Position numbers and translations under genes: made by a program. DNA of 33,920 bases from positions 1 to 33,920 of the forward strand of contig JANQQN010000581.1 of assembly GCA_028289325.1 (NCBI GenBank), written 5' to 3'. Positions 18,790 through 26,902 of the stretch are shown piece by piece. Each line of letters begins with the position of its first letter. Position 1 is the stretch's first letter. The notes below the pieces were generated by a model. The model was given only the letters and a program-made list of their open reading frames with translations. It was not told the origin of the DNA and made no database searches. The stretch is from Myxococcota bacterium. Lineage in GTDB: Bacteria; Myxococcota; Kuafuiibacteriia; Kuafuiibacteriales; Kuafuiibacteriaceae.

Positions 18790-19359
18790 ATGGCTAAGGT
18801 AACCGACGAACTTCTCGACCACGAATACGACGGTATCCGTGAGTTCGATAACCCCACGCCCGGCTGGTGGAACTGGATATTCTTCCTCTCCTTCGTCTTT
18901 TCCGTGGTGTACTTCTTCCACTACCACGTGGGCAGCGGTCAGGGCGTTCTGGCCTCCTACGAGGCGGAGATGAAGGAGTACCGGGAGATCGAAAAGCAGC
19001 GAGCCCTCGCGGAAGCGAAGAACATCTCCGAGGAGAAGCTCGCTTCGGTCATGAACGACGCCAGCGCGGTCACCGCGGGCGAAACCACGTACAGCCAGCT
19101 GTGCGCGTCGTGCCACAATAAGCAGGGCGAAGGTCTGATCGGCCCGAACCTAACCGACGAATATTGGCTCCATGGAGATGGGTCATTGATGGCCATCCGC
19201 AAGGTGGTAGCGACCGGAGTCGCGGCCAAGGGCATGCCGGGCTGGGGCAAAGTGTTGTCGACTGAAGACCTCAACAAGGTCGTCGGCTTCATCGGCACCC
19301 TTCGGGGTAAGAACCTCGAGGGCAAAGAGCCTCAGGGCAAGAAGGTCGCTCAGCAGTAG
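18790..19359 (+). CDS. ccoP: CcoP-like membrane-anchored cytochrome c, monoheme
   Basis: A 189-aa subunit. The N-terminus has the CcoP signature: a DHEYDGIREFDNPTPGWW segment before one transmembrane helix (about residues 28-50). A coiled, charged spacer leads to a single cytochrome c domain with CASCH at 105-109 and GMPGWG supplying the likely axial Met. Typical CcoP has two heme c sites and is around 300 residues; here only one is present and the protein ends shortly after it. The ATG at 18790 is 14 bp after ccoQ. This subunit delivers electrons to CcoNO. Confidence 0.88.
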   Translation: MAKVTDELLDHEYDGIREFDNPTPGWWNWIFFLSFVFSVVYFFHYHVGSGQGVLASYEAEMKEYREIEKQRALAEAKNISEEKLASVMNDASAVTAGETTYSQLCASCHNKQGEGLIGPNLTDEYWLHGDGSLMAIRKVVATGVAAKGMPGWGKVLSTEDLNKVVGFIGTLRGKNLEGKEPQGKKVAQQ

Positions 19360-19371
19360 GCGTCTTCGCGA

Positions 19372-19397
19372 GGCTCGGCTCTTCCGGGAGCCGAGCC
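19372..19397 (+). terminator. Hairpin between ccoP and ccoG
   Basis: GGCTCGGCTC (19372-19381) and GAGCCGAGCC (19388-19397) are perfect 10-bp arms around a TTCCGG loop, starting 13 bp after the ccoP stop. No T-run follows. It may partially stop transcription, or protect the 3' end of the structural-subunit mRNA, making more oxidase than maturation protein. Function is inference. Confidence 0.55.
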
Positions 19398-19496
19398 GCC
19401 CGCCGACTCCGTCAATCCGCCGCGCAATAGGCGCGCACGGTCGTGAGCCGGCGCGATGGAACGCCGAGCTCGCCGTCGGCGAGGGAGTACAGAGTG

Positions 19497-20873
19497 ATGG
19501 AGCAGAAGTACGAAGGAAACGTACTGACCACGCTGAGAGATGATGGTTCCCGGATCTGGATGCGTCCTAAGCTATCGCAGGGGCGCTTCCTGAATCGACG
19601 ACGGATCGTCGGCTACGCGCTTATCGTCTTGTTCTTGGTCCTCCCGTTCGTCTACGTCGGCGGCCATCCCGCGATCCTTCTCGACGTCATGGCGCGGCGT
19701 TTCTACTTCTTCGGTACGGTCTTTCATCCCACCGACTCCGTGCTCCTGATGTTCACGATGCTGAGCATCTTCCTTGGCATCTTCTGGATCACCGCCTTGT
19801 TCGGCCGAGTCTGGTGCGGTTGGGGCTGCCCCCAGACGGTGTACATGGAGCTTCTGTTCCGGCCTCTAGAGCGCCTGATCGAAGGCGACATCGGCAAGCA
19901 ACGGCAGCTCGACAAGGCCACTTTCGCCTCCCGACGATGGTTGAAATACGCGGTGTTCATGGTCATCGCGTTCATCCTGGGCAACCAGTTCCTCGCTTAC
20001 TTCGTGGGCTGGGAGCGCCTGGCGGTGTGGATGACCGAGTCGCCGTGGGACCATCTCGGCGGATTCGGGGTCATGGCGGTGACCACCGGTCTCGTGTTCT
20101 TCGATTTCGCCTATTTCCGGGAGCAGATGTGCACGGTGATCTGCCCCTACGCTCGACTGCAATCTGCGCTGCTCGACCGGCAGTCGCTGATCGTCGGCTA
20201 CGACAAGCTTCGCGGTGAAGCTCGGCGGCGGGTCAAGGCCCGTAAAGACGGTGACGACAGCGGTGACTGCATCGACTGTCGTGCTTGTGTCATCACCTGC
20301 CCCACGGGCATCGACATCCGCGACGGTCTCCAGCTCGAGTGCATCGCCTGCACCCAGTGCATCGACGCCTGCGACAAGATCATGGATCGCATCGGCAAGC
20401 CCCGAGGGCTGATCCGGCTGTCGTCGCAGTACAATCTCGAGACCAAGGCGCCCACGAAGATCGTGCGCCCCCGCGTGGTGATCTATCCGTTGATCATCGT
20501 CGCGCTCCTCGGCTTCCTGGTCTTCTTGCTCGCGACGAAGTCGCCGGCCGACGTGACCGTGCTTCGGCAGCTCACCGCCCCCTACGTGGTGCTCGAAGAC
20601 GGAACCGTGCGCAATCAGCTGCGGGTGAAGGTCGTGAACCGAACCGAGTCCCCGCAAACGTATGAGCTCAAGATCTCCGGAGTCGAGGATTCGAAGATCC
20701 TGGCTCCGCAATTTCCGTTGACGGTGAACGCCCTCGACTCGGTGACCACCCCGGTCTTCGTGACCCTTCCGAAGGACCGCTTCGAAGGGGGCGCGTACAA
20801 CGTCAAGTTCATGGTCAGCGACGGCGAGGGTTTCGAAACGGCCCTGCCTTACATGCTGCTCGGCCCGGAGTGA
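19497..20873 (+). CDS. ccoG: Cytochrome oxidase accessory protein CcoG (FixG/RdxA)
   Basis: A 458-aa membrane-bound iron-sulfur protein needed for copper handling in cbb3 assembly. It has about five helices, a conserved WCGWGCPQTVYMELLFRPLE motif (Cys107, Cys111), EQMCTVICPYARLQSALLD, and a ferredoxin-type pair of cysteine clusters starting at Cys258 (CIDCRACVITCP) and Cys282 (CIACTQCIDAC). The C-terminal periplasmic Ig-like domain runs from about residue 360. The ATG at 19497 (MEQKYEGN) follows a GGGAG about 10 bp upstream; a GTG at 19443 would add 18 unrelated residues. Confidence 0.94.
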   Translation: MEQKYEGNVLTTLRDDGSRIWMRPKLSQGRFLNRRRIVGYALIVLFLVLPFVYVGGHPAILLDVMARRFYFFGTVFHPTDSVLLMFTMLSIFLGIFWITALFGRVWCGWGCPQTVYMELLFRPLERLIEGDIGKQRQLDKATFASRRWLKYAVFMVIAFILGNQFLAYFVGWERLAVWMTESPWDHLGGFGVMAVTTGLVFFDFAYFREQMCTVICPYARLQSALLDRQSLIVGYDKLRGEARRRVKARKDGDDSGDCIDCRACVITCPTGIDIRDGLQLECIACTQCIDACDKIMDRIGKPRGLIRLSSQYNLETKAPTKIVRPRVVIYPLIIVALLGFLVFLLATKSPADVTVLRQLTAPYVVLEDGTVRNQLRVKVVNRTESPQTYELKISGVEDSKILAPQFPLTVNALDSVTTPVFVTLPKDRFEGGAYNVKFMVSDGEGFETALPYMLLGPE

Positions 20874-20876
20874 TCT

Positions 20877-21335
20877 ATGTTCAAGAACGGTACTTGGTTC
20901 GCGTACATGCTCGTCGCCATCCTGCTCATCTCGGTGGCCGGCAACATCTACATGGTGATGACCGCGGCCAATGATCCGTCGTTCGCCGTGGAGCCGGACT
21001 ATTACAAAAAGGCCGTGCAGTGGGATCGCCTGCAGGCCGAGAAGGCGGCCAGCGATGCCCTGGGCTGGCATATCGTGGTCGACGCGCGGCCCGACGAGCT
21101 TCGTATCCGGCTCACCGACCGTCTCGGGCGGCCGATCGATGGTGCCACGGTCGAGGTCGACGCGTTTCCCAACGCCCGGGCGAGCCAGCGGGTCCGAGGC
21201 TACATGATCCCCAAGGGCCGAGGCGTCTACGTGTTCGAGCGCGACTTCGCAGAAAACGGCCTGTGGGAGTATCGGCTGGCCGCGGTCGTCGACGAGCAGC
21301 GCTTCATGCACGTGAGCAAGAAGGAGCTTCCGTGA
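20877..21335 (+). CDS. ccoH: cbb3 assembly protein CcoH (FixH)
   Basis: A 152-aa protein with one N-terminal helix (about residues 7-28) and a periplasmic FixH domain. YYKKAVQWDRLQAEKAASDALGW is the family signature, followed by a beta-rich domain (RLTDRLGRPIDGATVEVDAF). CcoH takes part in assembling the cbb3 subunits. The start is 3 bp after the ccoG stop, and its stop overlaps the next start by 4 bp (GTGA), so the maturation genes are translationally coupled. Confidence 0.9.
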   Translation: MFKNGTWFAYMLVAILLISVAGNIYMVMTAANDPSFAVEPDYYKKAVQWDRLQAEKAASDALGWHIVVDARPDELRIRLTDRLGRPIDGATVEVDAFPNARASQRVRGYMIPKGRGVYVFERDFAENGLWEYRLAAVVDEQRFMHVSKKELP

Positions 21336-22045
21336 CCGAGCTGATGGTGACTGTGGTGTTGGCGTCGATCCTCGGCAGCCTGCACTGCGTCGGGATGTGT
21401 GGAGGGTTCGTCGCGTTCTACGCCTCGGATCGTCATGAGGCCTCGCCGGAGTGGCTGGCCCACGCTGCGTACAATCTCGGGCGCCTGGTCACCTACGTCG
21501 CTTTGGGGGTCGCCGCCGGTGCGGCCGGCGCGGCGCTGAACGTGGCCGGTAACGCGTCGGGCATCGGCCATCTGGCCGCGTTCGTGTGCGGCGGCCTCAT
21601 CATCGGCTGGGGGGCCCTGCTGCTGGCCCAAGCGTCGGGGGCGGCGTGGACGAAGCTCGCCGCTCCGATGTGGTTCAATCGGCTCTTCGGGCGTTGGTTG
21701 ACCGGCCTGCGGTCATCGCCGGCGCCGGTGCGGGCGGTGGTGCTCGGGGTCTCGTCGGCCCTGCTGCCGTGCGGTTGGCTCTACGGCTTCGCGGTGACCG
21801 CCGCCGGCACGGGGAGCGCCACCACCGGGGCGGTGGTCATGCTGGCGTTTTGGATGGGGACCGTCCCCGCGATGCTCGGGGTTGGACTCGGCGCCCGACG
21901 GCTCGCGCGGGCGCTCGGACCGAGGCTGGGTCTGTTGATGCCGTTGAGCCTCATCGTCATGGGCGTGCTGACGGTGGCCCACCGCGGCTTCGTGATGGCC
22001 GCGTCCGGTCCCTCGGTGGCCGCCTTCCACGAGCACGCGCGATGA
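21332..22045 (+). CDS. SafE/UreH-like membrane protein of the cbb3 maturation operon
   Basis: A 237-aa protein with about six helices of the COG2836 family (sulfite exporter TauE/SafE or UreH-like). The first helix holds GSLHCVGMCGGFVAFY, where Cys-x3-Cys with Met and His is conserved and could bind copper; a second conserved patch is SALLPCGWLYGFA. The family is frequently encoded next to ccoGHIS, so copper transfer or oxidase assembly is a reasonable inference, while sulfite export is not supported by context. GTG at 21332 overlaps the ccoH stop; an ATG at 21344 is an alternative. The stop overlaps the ccoI ATG (ATGA). Confidence 0.85.
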   Translation: MTELMVTVVLASILGSLHCVGMCGGFVAFYASDRHEASPEWLAHAAYNLGRLVTYVALGVAAGAAGAALNVAGNASGIGHLAAFVCGGLIIGWGALLLAQASGAAWTKLAAPMWFNRLFGRWLTGLRSSPAPVRAVVLGVSSALLPCGWLYGFAVTAAGTGSATTGAVVMLAFWMGTVPAMLGVGLGARRLARALGPRLGLLMPLSLIVMGVLTVAHRGFVMAASGPSVAAFHEHAR

Positions 22046-24480
22046 ACGAGCCGGCCCTCGACCACGCGGTCGCCTGCGACCACTGCGGACTGCCGGTGCC
22101 CGTCGCCCTCTACGAGCCCGACGCCGACCAACAGTTCTGCTGCAGCGGCTGTCGCACCGTGTTCGAGGTCATTCATGCCGAGGGCTTCGAAGCGTACTAC
22201 GCGCTGCGCGACGCGGCGCCTCAACAGCGAGCGGAGGCGGTGGGCCGAAGCTTCGAGGAGCTCGACGATCCCGCTTTTCGCGACCAGTACTGCAGCCCGC
22301 GGCCCGACGGCATGCTGGCGACGGAGCTGTACCTCGAAGGCGTGCACTGCTCCGCGTGTCTGTGGTTGATCGAAAAGTCGCTGGCTCGCGAGCCGGGCGT
22401 GGCGGAAGCCAAGCTCAACTTCGCCCGCGCTCGTTTGACCCTGATGTGGCGGCCGGATCAGCGGCCGTTGTCCGAGCTCGCGAAACGGTTGGCGTCTCTC
22501 GGTTATGCGCCCCACCCCGCGCGAGGTGGAACCGAAGACGCCAAACGTCTCGAAGAGCGGCGCCTGTTCATTCGCCTCGGGGTCGCAGGCGCGGCAGCAG
22601 GCAACGTGATGCTCATGGCCTTCGCCCTATATGGAGGCTGGTTCAGCGGGATGGACGAGGCTCACCGGCAGTTCTTTCGTTACATGAGCCTGCTGGTTTC
22701 GATCCCCGCCGTCGTCTACTCGGCGGGACCGTTCTTTCGAAGCGCGTGGACGGGGCTCAAGGCCCACATCCTCCACATGGACCTCCCGATCTCCCTCGGG
22801 ATCATGGCCGGGTTCGCCGGCGGCATGATGAACACCCTACGAGGGACGGGAGAGATCTACTTCGACTCGGTCACCGCCCTCATCTTCTTGCTCCTCGTCG
22901 GCCGCCTCCTCCAGCTGCGGCAGCAGCGTCGGGCGAGCGAGAGCTCCGAGCTGCTGTACGCGCTGGCGCCATCGTCGGCGCGCCGGCTCGACGAGGACGG
23001 GGTCGCCCACCGGGTGCCGCTGGAGGCGCTTCGGGTCGGCGACCGTGTCGAAGTCAAGGCCGGCGAGCGTATCCCGACCGACGCGGTGGTCGCGGAGGGC
23101 TCGTCGTCCGTCGACATGTCGCTGCTGTCCGGGGAATCGATGCCCGTCGCGGTCCGGAGAGACGATCAGGTCTGGGGAGGGACCAACAACCTGCAGGACG
23201 ATCTGATCGTGCGGGTGACCCACACCATCGCCGCCTCCCGGGTCGGCAAGATCGCGGACATGGTGGTCGAAGCGACCCACAGTCGCGCTCCGGTCGTCCA
23301 GCTCGCGGACCGGGTGGCTGGGTACTTCGTGGGTGTGGTTCTGTTCGTGGCCCTGCTGACCTTCGCCGCGTGGTCGGTGATCGCCCCTGACGCCGCGATC
23401 GACCACGCCATCGCGCTGCTGATCGTCAGCTGCCCTTGTGCGCTCGGCCTTGCGACGCCTCTCGCGATCACCGCCGCGATCGGAAAAGCCGCGCGAAGAG
23501 GCATCCTGGCCCGCTCCGGCGCCGCCCTCGAAACGCTGGGGGGCCTGCGATCCGGCAAGCTGTTCTTCGACAAGACCGGTACCCTGACCCACGGACGAAT
23601 GGACGTGGTGACCTACCAGGGGCCGCAATGGGCCCGTCCCCTGATCGCCGCCGCGGAGCGAGATTCGACCCATCCCGTGGGCCGGGCGCTGCGGCGGGCG
23701 ATGGCCGGCGATGAGCCGCTCGACGTTCAGAACGTCGAGACGGTGTCCGGAGGCGGGCTGCGGGCGACGGTCGACGGTCGACGGGTGGTGATCGGGAGTC
23801 CGAAGTTCGTGGCCGACCAAGCCCTCTATGACCAGGCCCTCGACGAGCTGGTGCAGACGTGGTCGAAGGACGCGTTGACCCCGGTGTGGGTCGCGGTCGA
23901 CGGGCGGGTGTACGCCGCAGTGGCGCTGGCGGACCGGGTCCGATCGGAGGCCAAAGCATGCATTCGGTCTCTGGAGCAACGAGGGTTCGAAGTGTGGATC
24001 CTCTCCGGCGACCACCCGGAGGTGGCGGCGGCGGTCGGCCGTCAACTCGACCTGCCCGAAGATCGCTGTCGAGGGGGGCTGAGTCCCGAGGACAAGCTCG
24101 CCTACGTCCAGGCGGCGGACGGCCCGGTGGTGATGGTCGGGGACGGGGTCAACGATGCCGCCGCGCTGGCCGCGGCCACCGTCGGCGTCGCCGTTCACGG
24201 TGGTGCGGAGACCTGCTTCGCGGCCGCGGACGTGTTTCTTCAGCGACCGGGGATCGCGACCCTCACCGACCTCGTACAGGGGGCTCGACGGACGGGTCGG
24301 ACCATTCGGAACAACATCGTCTTTTCCCTCGTCTACAACGTGTTTGGGGCCACCCTCGCCGTGGGGGGCTTCCTGAATCCGCTGCTGGCCGCGGTCTTGA
24401 TGCCCGTGAGCTCGCTGGTGGTGGTCACCAACTCATTCCGCTTCCGGTTCTCCGACCGGACCGAGTCGGTGGTATCGTAA
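22042..24480 (+). CDS. ccoI: Copper-translocating P1B-type ATPase CcoI (FixI)
   Basis: An 812-aa copper pump that supplies Cu for the cbb3 centre. An N-terminal cysteine region (CDHCGLPVP and FCCSGC) is typical of the CcoI/FixI subgroup. An HMA domain follows with HCSAC (Cys103, Cys106). Further on are the actuator LSGESMPV, the transport motif Cys464-Pro-Cys466 (SCPCALGLATP), phosphorylation Asp510 in DKTGTLT, the SxHP His near residue 544, and GDGVND near 700. All catalytic elements are intact. The ATG at 22042 overlaps the previous stop; sequence in frame further upstream is a shadow of the preceding gene. Confidence 0.94.
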   Translation: MNEPALDHAVACDHCGLPVPVALYEPDADQQFCCSGCRTVFEVIHAEGFEAYYALRDAAPQQRAEAVGRSFEELDDPAFRDQYCSPRPDGMLATELYLEGVHCSACLWLIEKSLAREPGVAEAKLNFARARLTLMWRPDQRPLSELAKRLASLGYAPHPARGGTEDAKRLEERRLFIRLGVAGAAAGNVMLMAFALYGGWFSGMDEAHRQFFRYMSLLVSIPAVVYSAGPFFRSAWTGLKAHILHMDLPISLGIMAGFAGGMMNTLRGTGEIYFDSVTALIFLLLVGRLLQLRQQRRASESSELLYALAPSSARRLDEDGVAHRVPLEALRVGDRVEVKAGERIPTDAVVAEGSSSVDMSLLSGESMPVAVRRDDQVWGGTNNLQDDLIVRVTHTIAASRVGKIADMVVEATHSRAPVVQLADRVAGYFVGVVLFVALLTFAAWSVIAPDAAIDHAIALLIVSCPCALGLATPLAITAAIGKAARRGILARSGAALETLGGLRSGKLFFDKTGTLTHGRMDVVTYQGPQWARPLIAAAERDSTHPVGRALRRAMAGDEPLDVQNVETVSGGGLRATVDGRRVVIGSPKFVADQALYDQALDELVQTWSKDALTPVWVAVDGRVYAAVALADRVRSEAKACIRSLEQRGFEVWILSGDHPEVAAAVGRQLDLPEDRCRGGLSPEDKLAYVQAADGPVVMVGDGVNDAAALAAATVGVAVHGGAETCFAAADVFLQRPGIATLTDLVQGARRTGRTIRNNIVFSLVYNVFGATLAVGGFLNPLLAAVLMPVSSLVVVTNSFRFRFSDRTESVVS

Positions 24481-24487
24481 CCGGACC

Positions 24488-24682
24488 ATGGCCGTTCTTT
24501 ACGTGGTGCTGCCGCTCGCTCTGCTCATCGCCGCGGCGGCGGTGTGGGGCTTCGTGTGGATGGTGCGAGGTGGTCAGCTCGACGATCTCGACAGCCCTGC
24601 CCTGCGCATGCTGCACGACGACGCCCCGGCGTCGAAGACCGCCCGAAAGACGGGGCCGGCGGAGGCGCCGGCCGATGATTGA
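24488..24682 (+). CDS. ccoS: cbb3 assembly protein CcoS (FixS)
   Basis: A 64-aa protein with one N-terminal helix (about residues 4-28) followed by GGQLDDLDSPALRMLHDD, the conserved CcoS motif. CcoS is needed for cofactor insertion into CcoN. The ATG is 7 bp after the ccoI stop. It is the last recognisable gene of the cco operon; the next gene starts 40 bp later on the same strand and could still be co-transcribed. Confidence 0.92.
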   Translation: MAVLYVVLPLALLIAAAAVWGFVWMVRGGQLDDLDSPALRMLHDDAPASKTARKTGPAEAPADD

Positions 24683-24722
24683 CGCCTGAACCGCGGCCGC
24701 GCGTGGCGTTCATCGAGCTCCG

Positions 24723-25391
24723 ATGCCTCGTGAGACCGAGCTGTACCCGCCGATCAAGGCGCTACTGGAGGGTCAGGGTTACGAGGTCAAATCCGAAATC
24801 GGCGCCGCGGACGTGGTCGCCGTCCGCGAGGGCGAAGATCCGGTTATCGTGGAGATGAAGACCGGCTTCGCGCTGTCGTTGTTCCACCAGGCGGTCGCTC
24901 GCCAATCGCTGACCGACACGGTGTACATCGCCGTGCCTCGGGCCCCCGGTCGCCGCTTTCAGATCGCCCTCAAGAACAACCTGAGCCTATGCCGGCGGCT
25001 GGGCCTGGGACTCATAACCGTTCGGCTCAGCGACGGTCACGTCGAGATCCACGTCGACCCCGGGCCGTACCGGCCCCGTGTGTCCGCCCAGCGCAAGGGG
25101 CGGCTGCTGCGAGAGTTCGCTCGCCGCGTCGGGGACCCCAATCACGGGGGCTCGGGTCGGGTCGGGCTGGTGACCGCGTACCGTCAAGACGCGCTCAAGC
25201 TGGCCCGACATCTGAGTGCCCACGGACCGACCAAAGGCGCGGTGGTCGCGAAGGCGACCGGGGTCAAGAACGCGACCCGGATGATGGCCGACGATCACTA
25301 CGGGTGGTTCGAGCGGGTCGCGACGGGCGTCTACGGGCTGACGCCGAAGGGCGAAGAAGGCCTCGTGGGCTACCGAGAGGCGGTTCCGTAG
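24723..25391 (+). CDS. DUF2161 putative PD-(D/E)XK nuclease-like protein
   Basis: A 222-aa protein of the COG5482/DUF2161 family. The N-terminal half looks like a PD-(D/E)XK fold: GAADVVAV with Asp30, then IVEMKTG with Glu44 and Lys46, followed by a helix with Gln (ALSLFHQAVARQ). The C-terminal part (about 150-222) has the look of a winged helix (KGAVVAKATGVKNATRMM ... GVYGLTPKGE). A DNA-processing role is inferred from the fold; the true substrate is unknown. It starts 40 bp after ccoS on the same strand, though no functional link to the oxidase is evident. Confidence 0.75.
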   Translation: MPRETELYPPIKALLEGQGYEVKSEIGAADVVAVREGEDPVIVEMKTGFALSLFHQAVARQSLTDTVYIAVPRAPGRRFQIALKNNLSLCRRLGLGLITVRLSDGHVEIHVDPGPYRPRVSAQRKGRLLREFARRVGDPNHGGSGRVGLVTAYRQDALKLARHLSAHGPTKGAVVAKATGVKNATRMMADDHYGWFERVATGVYGLTPKGEEGLVGYREAVP

Positions 25392-25408
25392 CCGCCTCGA
25401 ACGGAATC
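25382..25408. terminator. Weak hairpin at the end of the DUF2161 gene
   Basis: TTCCGT (25384-25389) pairs with ACGGAA (25401-25406), extendable by a G-U and a G-C pair, across an 11-nt loop that includes the stop codon. It lies between convergent genes ending at 25391 and 25457. No T-run follows, so this is only a candidate. Confidence 0.25.
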
Positions 25409-25456
25409 GATGGGTAGCGCCTCCGGGCGGGGATCGGTCCTGTCCGGGAACGCGCC

Positions 25457-26812
25457 CTAAGCGGCGGCGGGGTGCTTTTCGATCCAGCCGGCCACGCTGC
25501 CGTCGAAACCTACGGAACGCTGATGGGCGGCGATCCGCTCCCGAAGCCGACCCACGGCCGCGGGATCGATGGGCGTGAGCCCCTTCAGGGCATCGGCGAC
25601 CGCCCCCGCGGCCTGCCCGGCTCGCTCGTGCAGCTTGTCGAGCGCTTCGTCGAGCTCGCCGCCGTCGAGGCCCAGATAGGCCTGAATCAGGTGCTCGCCG
25701 ATTCCCTGCGAGTGACGGCGAGAAGAAACGATGTTTCCTTTGCCGGTGACCACGTTGCCGGCGCTGAACACCGTCGGAAAGCCATCGAGTCGTCCCAGCT
25801 CCCAGTCGGTGAACGCGAATAGCTCTCCGTTCATCTCGATCCCGGGGATGGGTTCGGGAATGCTGCCGATCGAACTGATCACGTAGCTCGCCCGAAGTTC
25901 GTACACCTCGTCGGTGCGAACCAGTGATCGGCCCTCGCCGGGCATCATTCGGCGGAGCTTCAAACCCACGAGCCGGCCATGCTCCACGATGCCTTCTTCG
26001 GGCACCGACAAAGGCTCGAATCGAAAACAGAACTTGCTTCGGGCCCGGTCGAGGATCTTGCGGCGGCTGGCCATGACCTTGTCCACCTTGTCGGGGGGCG
26101 CGCCTTTCGGGATCTCCGACAGCGGCATGTCTTCCGCGCGGCGCCGATACACGAGCGTGGCGCCGGTCAGACCCAGGTCCTCGAAGCGAAGGCCGAGGGC
26201 TTCGCAGGTCTTAGGGATGCCCGCCTTTTCGAGGGCCTCCATGTCGACATTGTGACCGCGCTCCAACAGCGCGGCGTGGGCGGTACCGAGCATCAGCACC
26301 TTGACCACGTCGATCGACGCCAGACCCCCGCCGACCACCACGGCGTTGTCCCGGATCGGATATCGCTTACCTTCGTAGGCCGCGTCCTCGGCGTGGTTGA
26401 AGGACATGATAAAGGGGTTCTGATACAGCAGGCCTTTGTCGACGTAGCGGTCCGCGTCGGGGATGGGTAGCGGTCGGTCTCGCCAAGCGCCGTTGGCCAA
26501 CACGACGGCTGTGAATCCCCATTCTTTGGCGAGCTCCTTGAACGACACATCGCGCCCGATCTTGGTGCGGGGCAGGAAGTGGATGTTCGGATGCTCAAGC
26601 CGCTCCGTGATCCGCTGGAATTCCTTCGCTCGCAGCGCGGAGTGCCACCGCGGCAGGCCGTCTTCGATCTTGCCGAAGGGCCGCGTGTTTTGTTCGAAGA
26701 CCGCGACCAATACGCCGCGGTCCGCGAGCATCCGCGCCACCTGGGCGCCGGCGACGGCCCCGCCGATGACGGCGACGGCGTGTTTGGGGTCGAGGACAGT
26801 CCCTGCAGTCAT
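25457..26812 (-). CDS. FAD-dependent NAD(P)-linked oxidoreductase (ferredoxin-NADP reductase-like)
   Basis: A 451-aa two-dinucleotide-fold flavoprotein. The FAD-binding loop is AVIGGAVAGAQVARML (about residues 14-29) with an acidic residue at the end of the second strand (VFEQ). The NAD(P)-binding loop is VVVGGGLASIDVVK (158-171). The C-terminus has FSAGNVVTGKGNIVSSRRHSQGIG, matching the FAD/NADP motif of adrenodoxin reductase-like and glutamate synthase small-subunit-like enzymes. There is no CxxC redox pair, so it is not a disulfide reductase. The electron partner is unknown. The ATG at 26812 faces the divergent metallophosphoesterase gene across about 90 bp. Confidence 0.8.
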   Translation of the reverse strand: MTAGTVLDPKHAVAVIGGAVAGAQVARMLADRGVLVAVFEQNTRPFGKIEDGLPRWHSALRAKEFQRITERLEHPNIHFLPRTKIGRDVSFKELAKEWGFTAVVLANGAWRDRPLPIPDADRYVDKGLLYQNPFIMSFNHAEDAAYEGKRYPIRDNAVVVGGGLASIDVVKVLMLGTAHAALLERGHNVDMEALEKAGIPKTCEALGLRFEDLGLTGATLVYRRRAEDMPLSEIPKGAPPDKVDKVMASRRKILDRARSKFCFRFEPLSVPEEGIVEHGRLVGLKLRRMMPGEGRSLVRTDEVYELRASYVISSIGSIPEPIPGIEMNGELFAFTDWELGRLDGFPTVFSAGNVVTGKGNIVSSRRHSQGIGEHLIQAYLGLDGGELDEALDKLHERAGQAAGAVADALKGLTPIDPAAVGRLRERIAAHQRSVGFDGSVAGWIEKHPAAA

Positions 26813-26902
26813 GCGTCGCGTATTGTGGCAGGGCCCGCGGTCGGTGCAAATCTAAGAACCGAGTTCCTGACCATTCTGAGCGCTTGGTGTAGCCCGGCCG
26901 AA

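Noticed and set aside
24683-24722. Terminator after ccoS
   Set aside because: GC-rich and contains CCGCGGCCGCG, but no stem with loop and T-run can be drawn; the downstream gene may be co-transcribed.
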